Assembly (NCBI GenBank): GCA_027625095.1
Contig: JAQBXN010000001.1
Location: 173,405 to 237,404 of the forward strand
Length of the DNA stretch: 64,000 bases
Direction: 5' to 3'
Origin: Planctomycetota bacterium
GTDB taxonomy: Bacteria; Planctomycetota; PUPC01; JACPCR01
The notes under the pieces are model-generated. The model was not told the DNA's origin, did no database searches, and saw only the letters and a program-made list of their open reading frames with translations. Position 1 is the first letter of the stretch; every line of letters starts with the position of its first letter. This document shows, piece by piece, positions 24,775-32,307 of this stretch. The translations under genes and the position numbers were made by a program.

Positions 24775-25101
24775 TTACGCACCAATACCCAACCATTTTA
24801 TCACCCCTGCCTCAATATCCTGGAGTTGCTCTGGAGTCAGGCTTGTTATTTTCCTGAAGAATTTTGCGGAGGGAACGGCGAGAAGCCCCTGGACATTAAA
24901 TGCTCCATCCTTCAGCCCCCGAATTGGTATGGCGGCCTCAAACTTTGAACCTCTTGGCGAGGTGGTGTGAGGAATGGTCGCGAAAAGTGCGTAATCGGTA
25001 TTGGAAAATGGGACGTTGAGGACAAGGACAGGTCGAGTCTTGGCCGCCCAACCCAAATCTGCGATCCAAACTTCTCCTCTTTCAGGTGTCTCCATCTGCA
25101 C
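24775..25101 (-). CDS. MazF/PemK-type toxin
   Basis: 108 residues, the usual size of MazF-like endoribonucleases. The opening ETPERGEVWIADLGWAAKTRPVLVLN matches the family's RGevw-adl-----r-RPvvvl block. The later strands (ALFATIPHTTSPRGSKFEAAIPI, GAFNVQGLLAVPSAKFFRKITSLTPEQLQDIEAGVIKWLG) follow the fold, with a Ser/Thr-rich loop in place of the usual T-x-x catalytic loop. It would cleave mRNA when freed from its antitoxin. Met at 25095 is an equally good start. It overlaps the antitoxin gene by 20 bases, the typical toxin-antitoxin arrangement. Confidence 0.8.
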   Translation of the reverse strand: MQMETPERGEVWIADLGWAAKTRPVLVLNVPFSNTDYALFATIPHTTSPRGSKFEAAIPIRGLKDGAFNVQGLLAVPSAKFFRKITSLTPEQLQDIEAGVIKWLGIGA

Positions 25102-25306
25102 GTGCTTCCTCTTGGGCCTCCATCACTGAAAACACTTGCGCCGCGGCTGATACCTGATCGTCTTCAGTCCAGACTCCATGTGAGTCGTCGTAGATAATCT
25201 CTGCGTGTCTCTTACGGTAGATATCGTGGATCGACCGTTCGATGCTGTATAGCTCATTAATGCTGAGATTGGGCAGCGCTGCCTGGATATCGTCAAGTGT
25301 GTTCAT
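25082..25306 (-). CDS. antitoxin of the MazF/PemK-type pair
   Basis: 74 residues, acidic and mostly helical (MNTLDDIQAALPNLSINELYSIERSIHDIYRKR), with an acidic disordered-looking tail (AQEEARADGDT). It matches no named antitoxin family clearly. Its identity rests on size, composition, position immediately upstream of the toxin and the 20-base overlap. The N-terminal part could be a short DNA-binding or dimerisation module, though no ribbon-helix-helix or helix-turn-helix is obvious. Confidence 0.65.
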   Translation of the reverse strand: MNTLDDIQAALPNLSINELYSIERSIHDIYRKRHAEIIYDDSHGVWTEDDQVSAAAQVFSVMEAQEEARADGDT

Positions 25307-25407
25307 GATCTTGCGCTCGTGCAGGCCAGAATTTTACAGAAGTAATTCTGACCGGATTGCTCCCATGTTCAAGCGCGGCGGTCCGGGTATTGAAGATGAG
25401 AAGAGCA

Positions 25408-26352
25408 TCACCCTTCAAATTCATCGTCATCGTCTTCATCCGATTCGACGACGTCATTCGGAAGAAGGCGGCTGACTAGATCGTCAGATAGACCCGCTTC
25501 CTGGATCTTTTGAATAGTGGCTGAAGAATCGTATTCCACGCGATGGAACTGGACCGTCCTCTTCTCCGAATCGTAGATGACGTAGGTTGGCCGGCGGTCA
25601 TCGCCGCGGGGCTGGCCTACGGAGCCGACATTGATGAGGTAAAGATTACTGGAATCAAGTTTCACAAATTCATCATGAGTCGAGCTCACTTCACTCATGA
25701 TGATCGTGCTCCCGCCGTATGACATGCGTTCCTCAGCGGGCAGACTCCAGACTACAGGAAAGTGGGTATGCGCATGGAAACAGATCTTTACCTTATCCAT
25801 TGTGTTCGACTCAAACACCTTGAGCGCACTCTGTTCGTCTCGGATGTATTCGAATGAGACGTCCCGCGGCGAAGCATGGACGCTGATGACGCCTTCCATA
25901 ATCTGAATGCGTTCTTCGAGCCTTGTGGTAAGGAAATCACGAGTTGCATCGGTCATCCGTTCGATCGTCCAGGTCAGGGTCTCTTCGGCATCTGCTTTGA
26001 CCGGAATGTATTTCCGGGTCTCTTGTTTTTTGTATGCCTTGATGATTTCGAGCTGGCTGGCAAAGACGCCCTCTTCCATCACCCTTGCCAGGGTTTCCTG
26101 GTTACGGATATTCACAAATTCGTATTTGCCTATCGCCGCGCCATCGTGATTACCAATGTTGTGCCGCATCTCGATACCACTTGCCTCCATGGCCAGGATC
26201 TTTTCGATGACCTCGTTTGGATTCGGCCCATAACCGACAAAGTCACCAAGGCAACAGGCCCGATCAAATTCTTCCTCTTTGAGCCGTTCGGCAACGGCTT
26301 CGAGGGCTTCAATGTTTCCGTGGATGTCAGATATCAGAAGGATGCGAGGCAT
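25408..26352 (-). CDS. calcineurin-like metallophosphoesterase
   Basis: 314 residues, cytoplasmic. The five metallophosphoesterase motifs are visible: ILLISDIHGNIEAL (D-x-H), CCLGDFVGYGPNPNEV (GD), IGNHDG (GNHD), CFHAHTHFPVV (GHxH-like HAHTH), plus the intervening VISVHASPRD. The VGYGPNPNEV block and length place it with YfcE-like/'diadenosine tetraphosphatase-like' single-domain enzymes that also resemble Icc proteins. The C-terminus is strikingly acidic (ESDEDDDDEFEG). The substrate is unknown. The start is preceded by a heptamer-repeat leader (26361-26387) 9 bases upstream. Confidence 0.85.
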   Translation of the reverse strand: MPRILLISDIHGNIEALEAVAERLKEEEFDRACCLGDFVGYGPNPNEVIEKILAMEASGIEMRHNIGNHDGAAIGKYEFVNIRNQETLARVMEEGVFASQLEIIKAYKKQETRKYIPVKADAEETLTWTIERMTDATRDFLTTRLEERIQIMEGVISVHASPRDVSFEYIRDEQSALKVFESNTMDKVKICFHAHTHFPVVWSLPAEERMSYGGSTIIMSEVSSTHDEFVKLDSSNLYLINVGSVGQPRGDDRRPTYVIYDSEKRTVQFHRVEYDSSATIQKIQEAGLSDDLVSRLLPNDVVESDEDDDDEFEG

Positions 26353-26360
26353 GGAGGAAG

Positions 26361-26387
26361 AATGGTTAATGGTTAATGGTTGATGGT
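26361..26387. repeat. heptamer repeat leader of the metallophosphoesterase gene
   Basis: About three and a half copies of AATGGTT/ATGGTTA (plus strand). On the coding (minus) strand it reads CCATCAACCATTAACC..., ending 9 bases before ATG 26352, and it is probably transcribed as an A/C/U-rich unstructured 5' leader. Confidence 0.8.
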
Positions 26388-26433
26388 CTAAGCCGATCCG
26401 TCTGGGGCCGTTGCTCGGTTTAGAATGGCTTGA

Positions 26434-27129
26434 TCAGGCTTCGCTATCCAGCGCTTCATCAAACGACCTCGGAAAGCCCAGATCGTTTGCTTTGACCAAT
26501 TCGATGGCGCGCCTTTCTATCATATCGACGACCATGCTGCTGCAATCCTGGACGGTGCCACTGGCGCAGATAGATTCGAGCCGGGCACGGGGGATTTTCA
26601 GTTGTTCATTGTCGAACCGTGATTCAATCAATCGCTTCAGACGGAGCATGCCATCACGGCCTGTGTAGCCAAGATCGCTCAAAGCGGACTTCGGACTGAC
26701 TTTATCCTCTTGGTCAGATTTGATGGTCTCTTTGACTTCGTAGTCCATACATGCCTTGTAGGCTACCAGTGTGGCCGCGCCGGTGTGGCTGGCGACGACG
26801 AAATCCTTCCCGCCGAGCTTTTCTTCATACTGGGGAAGTTTCAGGTCCAGGATTTCGGAGGTCTTCAAGCCTTTGACGAGAGAACAGGCAATGTCGGCCG
26901 CAATCTGCATCCAGGGGTCGCACATGTGGCACTGCCATTTAGCCTCCTTGATCACCGAATCCTCGATGTGCATGAACATGTAGACGTGGTCGCTGCTGCG
27001 TCCCGGGCAGGCGAGCACCTGTCCTAAAGCATTGAAAAAATCGGGGCGGCCCATGCGTGAACCGGTGTCGATGATGGTGTTGTAGTATTCGAATCCTATG
27101 CGGGATTCTTGAATTGGAGGTTCGTCCAT
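26434..27129 (-). CDS. degenerate IscU/NifU-like scaffold-type protein
   Basis: 231 residues. Residues about 36-130 match the IscU/NifU N-terminal fold: LGQVLACPGRSSDHVYMFMHIEDSVIKEAKWQCHMCDPWMQIAADIACSLVKGL aligns by eye with the ACGDVM..., GCGSAIASSS pattern. Of three cluster-binding Cys, the first (Cys41) and second (Cys67 or Cys70) are present. The third position (HCS) looks like Ser114-His115. The C-terminal 95 residues are an extra charged helical domain. Lying next to a SufS-like desulfurase on the same strand, it is probably a variant Fe-S or sulfur-relay scaffold. A 226-base repeat-bounded island separates the two genes. Confidence 0.6.
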   Translation of the reverse strand: MDEPPIQESRIGFEYYNTIIDTGSRMGRPDFFNALGQVLACPGRSSDHVYMFMHIEDSVIKEAKWQCHMCDPWMQIAADIACSLVKGLKTSEILDLKLPQYEEKLGGKDFVVASHTGAATLVAYKACMDYEVKETIKSDQEDKVSPKSALSDLGYTGRDGMLRLKRLIESRFDNEQLKIPRARLESICASGTVQDCSSMVVDMIERRAIELVKANDLGFPRSFDEALDSEA

Positions 27130-27136
27130 GGGAATA

Positions 27137-27362
27137 CGTAATGAGGAATAAAGTGATGAGTAAGGTGCTGGCGTGGAGGACCTATGTTGTCGTGGGCTCG
27201 ATTTTTAAAGGAGTGATGATACAGAAGCCAGTAAAGGAAGCCTTTCTTATCGGGGAGATCCCCCGAGCAGGTTGACGAACAATCCAGAGCGCTCAATCGG
27301 AACTCGCCATCAAAACACCAGCGGCCTTCCAAGTTGGCACCTTACTTACTCATTACTTATTG
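27137..27362. repeat. island bounded by inverted heptamer-like repeats
   Basis: The left edge (27137-27168) is built from GTAATGA/GATGAGTAAGG-type units, and the right edge (27341-27362) from their reverse complement (CACCTTACTTACTCATTACTTATT). The interior also carries a minus-strand frame (from 27332) that reads protein-like (LSALDCSSTCSGDLPDKKG) without being a plausible gene. It looks like a small non-autonomous or repeat-derived insert between the desulfurase and scaffold genes. Confidence 0.5.
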
Positions 27363-27366
27363 CGTC

Positions 27367-28671
27367 TCAGGCTCGCTCATCCAGAATCTTCCGAAACATC
27401 TCCACCGCCAATCGGGACTCTTCTTCCGTATTGTATAGGTAGAAGGAGAGCCTGATGCGGGCGACCTTTTCGCCGCGAATCTGCCGGCAGTAGGGGGAGA
27501 CGCAGAAATCGCCGGCACGGAACATCATGTTGTAACCGTCCGCAGCGTTCATGACTGTCTCGATAAAAAAGCGGCCCATATCTTCCCGTTCGTGCTGAGG
27601 GTGCACCTCGAATGTGCAGACAGAGCCTCGCTTTGCGGGATCAAGCGGGCCGAGGATGGTCAAGACTTCATTTTCGTGATAGGGCAGCAATGCTTCGGTA
27701 ACGATCTCATTGAGTCGCCGCTCGTGGGCTGGAATGTCCTCGATTTTGTCTTCCAGATAATGCACCGCGGAGCGGGCCGCCAGGATGCCGGCCCAGTGCT
27801 GGAGGCCAGCTTCGTATTTGTGAGGGGCTCTCAGATAGATGGGTTGGCGGCCGTCGTCGAATGTATTAGCTACCGTCCCTCCTCCGCTGATAAGACTTCG
27901 CTCAAGGATGTCCGGATCTTTCATGTAGCAGACGCCGAGTCCGGTCGGCCCGCACATTTTGTGGATGGAGAAGGCCATGAAATCCACGTCCATCGCCTGC
28001 ACGTCGACCGGTTTGTGGGGCACGAACTGGGCGCCGTCAAGCATGACATAGAAGTCCTGCAGTTCGTCCTGGAGCGCTTCGGAATGAGCGTAATCGCAAA
28101 TTTTCCGGATATCGGCCGCGCGAATGAAACAGCCATCCAGGTTGCTGCTCATGGCCAGGCTGACCATTTTGATATTGCTGGTGGCTTTGAGTTCACCGAG
28201 GAAATGATCGACATTAAATTCGGCATGCGGACTCTGCGTGCCGTCCCGGGTGACCACTTTGCGTTTGATACCGATTTCTTTAGCAAGGTCATCCCACATG
28301 GTGCGGTTGGAATTGTGCTCCCGGTCACCGGTGACAACAACATCGCCCTTTTCCCAATGGAGTCCCCGGGCCACCAGATTGAGGGACTCGGTCGTGTTCT
28401 TGGTAAAGATGATCTGATCGGGATGACTGGCGTTGATAAACCGGGCGATGGCATCCCTTGCACGAGCCACTTCATCATCCACCTTTTTGCCCCAGTAATG
28501 CAGGCTGCGCTCGCCACACGATGGGTATTGGAGCGAGTACTCGTTCATCGTATCGATGACCTGCCGGCAGGGGATCGTCGCGCAGGCGTTGTCAAGATAG
28601 ACAGGCGGCCGGCCGTTGCGTTCGGTTGCCAATGCTGGGAAGTCCCTACGGACTATGTCGACGTCAAACAC
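27367..28671 (-). CDS. cysteine desulfurase, SufS/class V aminotransferase family
   Basis: 434 residues, PLP-dependent, cytoplasmic. It converts cysteine to alanine and enzyme-bound persulfide for Fe-S cluster or sulfur transfer. Seen: VYLDNACATIPCRQVIDTMNEY (family D-N-A-A/C-T), EHNSNRTMW (EHHSN-like), LDGAQFVPHKPVDVQAMDVDFMAFSIHKMCGPTGLGV with the PLP Lys in SIHK, and MMFRAGDFCVSPYCRQI with the persulfide Cys. Slightly longer than SufS (about 406). GTG start at 28671 is supported by the conserved VRRDFPAL opening. A 24-base palindrome 36 bases upstream and a TATAAT further up suggest repressor control. The downstream partner is the IscU-like gene. Confidence 0.9.
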   Translation of the reverse strand: MFDVDIVRRDFPALATERNGRPPVYLDNACATIPCRQVIDTMNEYSLQYPSCGERSLHYWGKKVDDEVARARDAIARFINASHPDQIIFTKNTTESLNLVARGLHWEKGDVVVTGDREHNSNRTMWDDLAKEIGIKRKVVTRDGTQSPHAEFNVDHFLGELKATSNIKMVSLAMSSNLDGCFIRAADIRKICDYAHSEALQDELQDFYVMLDGAQFVPHKPVDVQAMDVDFMAFSIHKMCGPTGLGVCYMKDPDILERSLISGGGTVANTFDDGRQPIYLRAPHKYEAGLQHWAGILAARSAVHYLEDKIEDIPAHERRLNEIVTEALLPYHENEVLTILGPLDPAKRGSVCTFEVHPQHEREDMGRFFIETVMNAADGYNMMFRAGDFCVSPYCRQIRGEKVARIRLSFYLYNTEEESRLAVEMFRKILDERA

Positions 28672-28706
28672 TTGCAGTAGATATGGTTGGGATTTGAAAA
28701 GAGTAT

Positions 28707-28730
28707 TTTGTAAAGCATTTGCTTTACAAA
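28707..28730. promoter_or_regulatory. operator-like perfect palindrome before the cysteine desulfurase
   Basis: Arms TTTGTAAAGCA (28707-28717) and TGCTTTACAAA (28720-28730) are separated by TT, a symmetry typical of a dimeric repressor site. It ends 36 bases upstream of the GTG start and 18 bases downstream of the candidate -10 box, where a bound repressor would block transcription. Regulator unknown; an Fe-S-sensing factor is an inference. Confidence 0.6.
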
Positions 28731-28747
28731 CTCCGATTGCGCGGCGG

Positions 28748-28753
28748 ATTATA
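28748..28753 (-). promoter_or_regulatory. candidate -10 box of the desulfurase operon
   Basis: TATAAT on the minus strand, in GGGATATAATCCG. No good -35 hexamer is seen 16-18 bases upstream (TTAGCG at best), which would fit an activator-dependent or extended promoter. Confidence 0.4.
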
Positions 28754-28834
28754 TCCCTACCGGTCGAAAGCGCTAAGGAGAGGCCGATAATGACCAGTTC
28801 GCGAGACTGAATCCCTTAATCCGATATGGGCTTG

Positions 28835-31159
28835 CTACTCCTTGACCGCCTTCAATTCAAGACCGTCCGGCCAGTGCGCGCCTTCAGCAATCCAGGTGCG
28901 AATTGCCTGAATCTGATCCTTTGTCAGTGGACCTCCCTTGGAAGGCATGATGTCGTCGTGGTCTTCGTCAAGAGAGATGAGCTTCACAAGGTTGCTCTCG
29001 TCGGGCTTGCCCGGGACGATTGAAGGCAGTTCTGAATCTCCGCCCTTGTAGGCAACAAGTTTCGTCTCCAGCAGGAATTTGCCTTTACGCTTTTCAGAAT
29101 TGTGACAGCTCAGGCATCGGGACTCGAAGATGGGTTTGATCTGCCCGGCAAAATCGACAGTCCGTTTGGGGCTTTCTGAAAGGGGGATGGGCGGCTGGAT
29201 CGGCTCCACCTTTTCGGAAGCAGTTTCAGGTTTTTCCGGCTGCTTCGATTCAATCTTTGGTTTCGGCTTCTCCGACTCGGGCTTTGGTTGTTCCGACTCC
29301 TCGACAGGTCTCTGCGTTATCGCTTGTTGTGTCTGAGCTGGTTTTGGTTCTTCTGTTAGTTCCTCACCTTCCTCATACCAATCTGCGCGGAGCCAGTCGG
29401 CAAGGATGCCTACTTGTTCAGCCGTAAGTTTTTCATCGCGCCCGAAAGCCGGCATTCGATCATTCTTTGATCCGTAAAAGCCATCATGTTCCGGGTTGTT
29501 TATCATGCCGATAACCCATTTTCGTGAGCCATATCCTGCCAGATTTGGCGCGGTCGCGTCTTCATCAGGTTCGTAATACTGGTGACAATCGGTACAGCCA
29601 ATTTCAGAAATCAGGCCATGGCCTTCGGCGATGATGGTGGCATCTCTGGCGTCGGCGTTTCGCTGGTTCTTCAACTTCGCTTCGGCGGAGAGTGCAACGA
29701 TGACCTTAGCCAGCAACTCCTTCTCGCCGTCGTCGAATTTCGGCACGTTTTTCTTGACGTATTTGGCCATCTTTCCGTCGCTGAATTTCGTACCGCCGAA
29801 GTATTTGGGTGTGCTGATCTGCTCTGGGTCGAGAAGACCTTTCAGCCAGGAACGGCTGGCAAACCCTTTGAGGTCAGATGCACTGGCTTTCTCTTCGACT
29901 GGTTGACCCAGTCCGTTATGCCCGTCAAAGCGGTGACAGCTTGCGCAGTTCTTGGCGAACAGTCTCGGGCCTTGTGTCAGAGGATCTGTCCAAAGCAATG
30001 TGATGGCACCGCTTGAAGGAATGCCCATGGGGGAGTGGGCGAGAGCCTTGACACGCTCGGCATCTTTCTGAGCCTGAACCACAGCCTCCAGATAGGTGGA
30101 ATCGCCAGAATCCTTAGCCATAGCCTGATATGTCAGAAGGGTGATGCCAACCAACAGGCAAGCCACAAAGCCAATGTTGAACTTATGTCCCAGTTCCCTT
30201 CGGCCGACAATGGGCATGGCCATCAGCACCGCAAAGATCAAACCTGGAATGATGAACGCACCCAGTAAAATCGAATAGTCATGGGTCACATAGGTGACCA
30301 CTTTCAATATCTGAAACAGGAACAGGAAATACCAGTCCGGGCGAGCCGCAGAGAATGCCGCAGTTGGATCGGCCGGAGCATAAAGTTCCGCGCCGTGGCC
30401 TATTCCGTTTCGAAGTACGAAGAAAAGAATGGCGGCCAGAACCGCAAGGCATGCGACCGAGTCCTTCAATACTTGGTCGGGCCAGAAAGTAGAGTCGGGT
30501 TTCTTGAAAGGCTCCTTTGCTGTCAGGCTGTGGCGGCGAAACACATAAATGTGAAGCCCCAGCATCATGAAAACTGCCATTGGCAGGATGCCTGCATGCA
30601 GTGCGAAAAATCGGGTCAGCGTGTGGTGGCCGTATTCAGCACCGCCGATGGCCAGCCGCTGCAGAGAAGGGCCGATAACCGGAGTTGATCCGGCGATGTT
30701 GGTCGCCACCTTGGTCGCCCAGTAACCCTTCTGATCCCAAGGCAGCAGATATCCTGTCAGCGCCATCCCAAGAATGAGCTTCGCGAGGATAATGCCAACC
30801 CAGAAATTGATTTCACGGGGAGCTCTGTAGGCACCATCGATGACCACCTGCATCAGGTGCAATACCAGCAGCACCGGAAAAATCTGAGCCGTGTAGTGAT
30901 GAATACCTCGAAGGAACCATCCCCCTGCCATCTCTTGCTGTATGTAGTAGACGCTCTCCCAGGCGGTCTGGGCGCTCGGGCTGTAACCCATCCACAAGAA
31001 GAAACCGGTGATTACCTGGGTAACGAAACAAAAGACCAGCGTGCTGCCCCATACGTAACGCCACCGTGCGCCGCCGGGAATGTTTTCGAAGAGGGCTTCT
31101 TCAACAATCTTGCGATAACCGGTCCGATGGTCGAGCCAATCCAGGAAGTTCACTTTCAT
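28835..31159 (-). CDS. cytochrome b fused to three c-type haem domains
   Basis: About 774 residues, inner membrane. Residues 1-345 form a complete cytochrome b/b6 with eight or so helices. Haem ligands fit His87 or 88, His101, His188 and His203, and the Qo-site PEWY motif appears as PDWY (274-277). A c-type domain follows with CASCH (405-409), a second with CTDCH (522-526), then a Pro/Glu/Lys-rich linker (about 600-665) and a third domain with CLSCH (682-686). That last one has the QIKPIFESRCLSCHNSEKRKGKFLLET pattern of planctomycete-type PSCyt1 domains. It would replace cytochrome c1 and possibly a soluble carrier. It is translationally coupled (ATGA) to the Rieske gene. Lys/Glu-rich linker length may let the distal domain reach a partner. 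Confidence 0.9.
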   Translation of the reverse strand: MKVNFLDWLDHRTGYRKIVEEALFENIPGGARWRYVWGSTLVFCFVTQVITGFFLWMGYSPSAQTAWESVYYIQQEMAGGWFLRGIHHYTAQIFPVLLVLHLMQVVIDGAYRAPREINFWVGIILAKLILGMALTGYLLPWDQKGYWATKVATNIAGSTPVIGPSLQRLAIGGAEYGHHTLTRFFALHAGILPMAVFMMLGLHIYVFRRHSLTAKEPFKKPDSTFWPDQVLKDSVACLAVLAAILFFVLRNGIGHGAELYAPADPTAAFSAARPDWYFLFLFQILKVVTYVTHDYSILLGAFIIPGLIFAVLMAMPIVGRRELGHKFNIGFVACLLVGITLLTYQAMAKDSGDSTYLEAVVQAQKDAERVKALAHSPMGIPSSGAITLLWTDPLTQGPRLFAKNCASCHRFDGHNGLGQPVEEKASASDLKGFASRSWLKGLLDPEQISTPKYFGGTKFSDGKMAKYVKKNVPKFDDGEKELLAKVIVALSAEAKLKNQRNADARDATIIAEGHGLISEIGCTDCHQYYEPDEDATAPNLAGYGSRKWVIGMINNPEHDGFYGSKNDRMPAFGRDEKLTAEQVGILADWLRADWYEEGEELTEEPKPAQTQQAITQRPVEESEQPKPESEKPKPKIESKQPEKPETASEKVEPIQPPIPLSESPKRTVDFAGQIKPIFESRCLSCHNSEKRKGKFLLETKLVAYKGGDSELPSIVPGKPDESNLVKLISLDEDHDDIMPSKGGPLTKDQIQAIRTWIAEGAHWPDGLELKAVKE

Positions 31160-31695
31160 GAGATGGGAATCGGTTGCTCGGTACCGGTGCGGAAATTCTG
31201 AAATTTCACCCACACGCCCCCTTTGCGCACTTCTACCTGCAATGCATCCATGCCTCGCGGCGAGGGGCTGGGATCATTGACCGTGCCATCAAGGGAAAAG
31301 GTGCTGTTGTGGCAGGGGCAGAAATAGTGTTCGCCCTTCTGATCGATAGCACACCCAAGATGCGGACAGACGACGTTGAATGCCTGGACTTCGGTCTCGG
31401 TCGTCCTGCGAAGGAAAACGGCGCCAATGGGGACATTCGGATATTTGTTCCACGCATCGACTCGATCTGCTACGACTGAAAAACGCTGGGGGATGCTGTC
31501 CACCGGAAGCGTATCGAGTGAAGCCACTCGGATGAATTCTTCCGTCTTTCTCTTCTTTTTCCGAAGCGGATCGAAGAAGACAAAAAGGCCGCTTAACGGG
31601 GCCGCCAGAGAAACGATACCACCAACAAAGATGGCCGCGAGTTTCTTTAACAGACCTCGCCTTTCCGGGGATTCGGTTTCGTTTGGTTCAGACAT
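31156..31695 (-). CDS. Rieske 2Fe-2S protein of a bc-type complex
   Basis: 179 residues. It has a short cytoplasmic head, then a membrane anchor (about 18-40, LAAIFVGGIVSLAAPLSGLFVFF) and the Rieske fold. The cluster ligands are C110-P-H112-L-G-C115 and C126-P-C128-H129 (family CTHLGC and CPCHGS, here CPCHNS). It passes electrons from quinol bound at cytochrome b to the c-type haems. The substitution NS for GS in the second motif may shift potential. It is first gene of a two-gene operon, with the stop overlapping the cytochrome b start by four bases. Two tandem 16-base repeats sit 22 bases upstream of its start. Confidence 0.92.
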   Translation of the reverse strand: MSEPNETESPERRGLLKKLAAIFVGGIVSLAAPLSGLFVFFDPLRKKKRKTEEFIRVASLDTLPVDSIPQRFSVVADRVDAWNKYPNVPIGAVFLRRTTETEVQAFNVVCPHLGCAIDQKGEHYFCPCHNSTFSLDGTVNDPSPSPRGMDALQVEVRKGGVWVKFQNFRTGTEQPIPIS

Positions 31696-31717
31696 CTCTT
31701 CAGCGGTGCGCCTGAAA

Positions 31718-31749
31718 ACAGGTGGGGTAAGCGACAGGTGGGGTAAGCG
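31718..31749. repeat. two tandem 16-base direct repeats
   Basis: ACAGGTGGGGTAAGCG occurs twice in perfect tandem just upstream of the Rieske start (minus strand). The position, next to an AT-rich candidate -10 (TATTAT near 31756-31762), fits binding sites for a regulator, or simple slippage. Confidence 0.6.
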
Positions 31750-31768
31750 ATCAGATAATATATGCCCG

Positions 31769-31901
31769 TATCAGGCGTCGCCAGCAGTGGAATTTCATCT
31801 CAGCATATAGGGGCTGTACGTGAAGATGCTGGACTAGAATTGGAAAAAGGGATTACCTTGGTATTCTGGTATTCTCTCCAACCGGGGCTTGACGCCTGAT
31901 A
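31769..31901. repeat. 11-base inverted repeat flanking a divergent promoter region
   Basis: TATCAGGCGTC (31769-31779) and GACGCCTGATA (31891-31901) are perfect inverted copies 111 bases apart, between the Rieske operon and the VapBC-type pair. Inside lies a tandem TGGTATTCT pair (about 31857-31875). They could be paired regulator sites or ends of a small insert. Confidence 0.5.
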
Positions 31902-31944
31902 AGATTCAGCTTTGGGATCAGTCACTAGAATTACGGGATCAGAA

Positions 31945-32307
31945 ATGGACAGAGCATTCGCGACCTATCGAGGCGGCAAATTGGAATTTGATGAAGATGT
32001 TGATTGGCCGGAGGGGGCCAGGCTCGAAGTGCACCTTCTTAGAGATGAAGAAAGAGGGGAAAAGCGAGTGCGTTCCGAGTTTCTTGCCGCCATGAACGAC
32101 ACGGAACTATTTGGCCTCACAGAAGAACTTTGGCCACAGACTGAAGCTGAAAGAGAGATTTGGCTGGAATGGTTCAGTTCGATTGAGCCTCTGGAAATGG
32201 AGTTGGAAGAGCTGAATGCAATGGAGGAGGACCGACTCGCAGCGAAGGAGATCCAGAAGGAATTTACTCGGAAGAGCTGGGAGAAGATTGATCGGATCTT
32301 TGAATGA
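31945..32307 (+). CDS. antitoxin-like protein paired with PIN toxin
   Basis: About 120 residues. The N-terminal 30 residues (YRGGKLEFDEDVDWPEGARLEVHLL) match the small beta-rich DNA-binding or toxin-binding domain seen in many VapB-type antitoxins, of the pattern 'xxGxlxLdexvdLPEGtrVxV'. The rest is helical, very acidic and rich in Glu and Trp (ELWPQTEAEREIWLEWFSSIEPLEMELEELNAMEED). ATG 31945 is preferred to 31912 because it starts the beta domain. The stop overlaps the PIN gene start by four bases (ATGA at 32304), a classic coupling. Confidence 0.7.
   Translation: MDRAFATYRGGKLEFDEDVDWPEGARLEVHLLRDEERGEKRVRSEFLAAMNDTELFGLTEELWPQTEAEREIWLEWFSSIEPLEMELEELNAMEEDRLAAKEIQKEFTRKSWEKIDRIFE

Noticed and set aside
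27592..28680. 362-codon open frame on the plus strand
   Set aside because: Antisense to the cysteine desulfurase, which has all family motifs.
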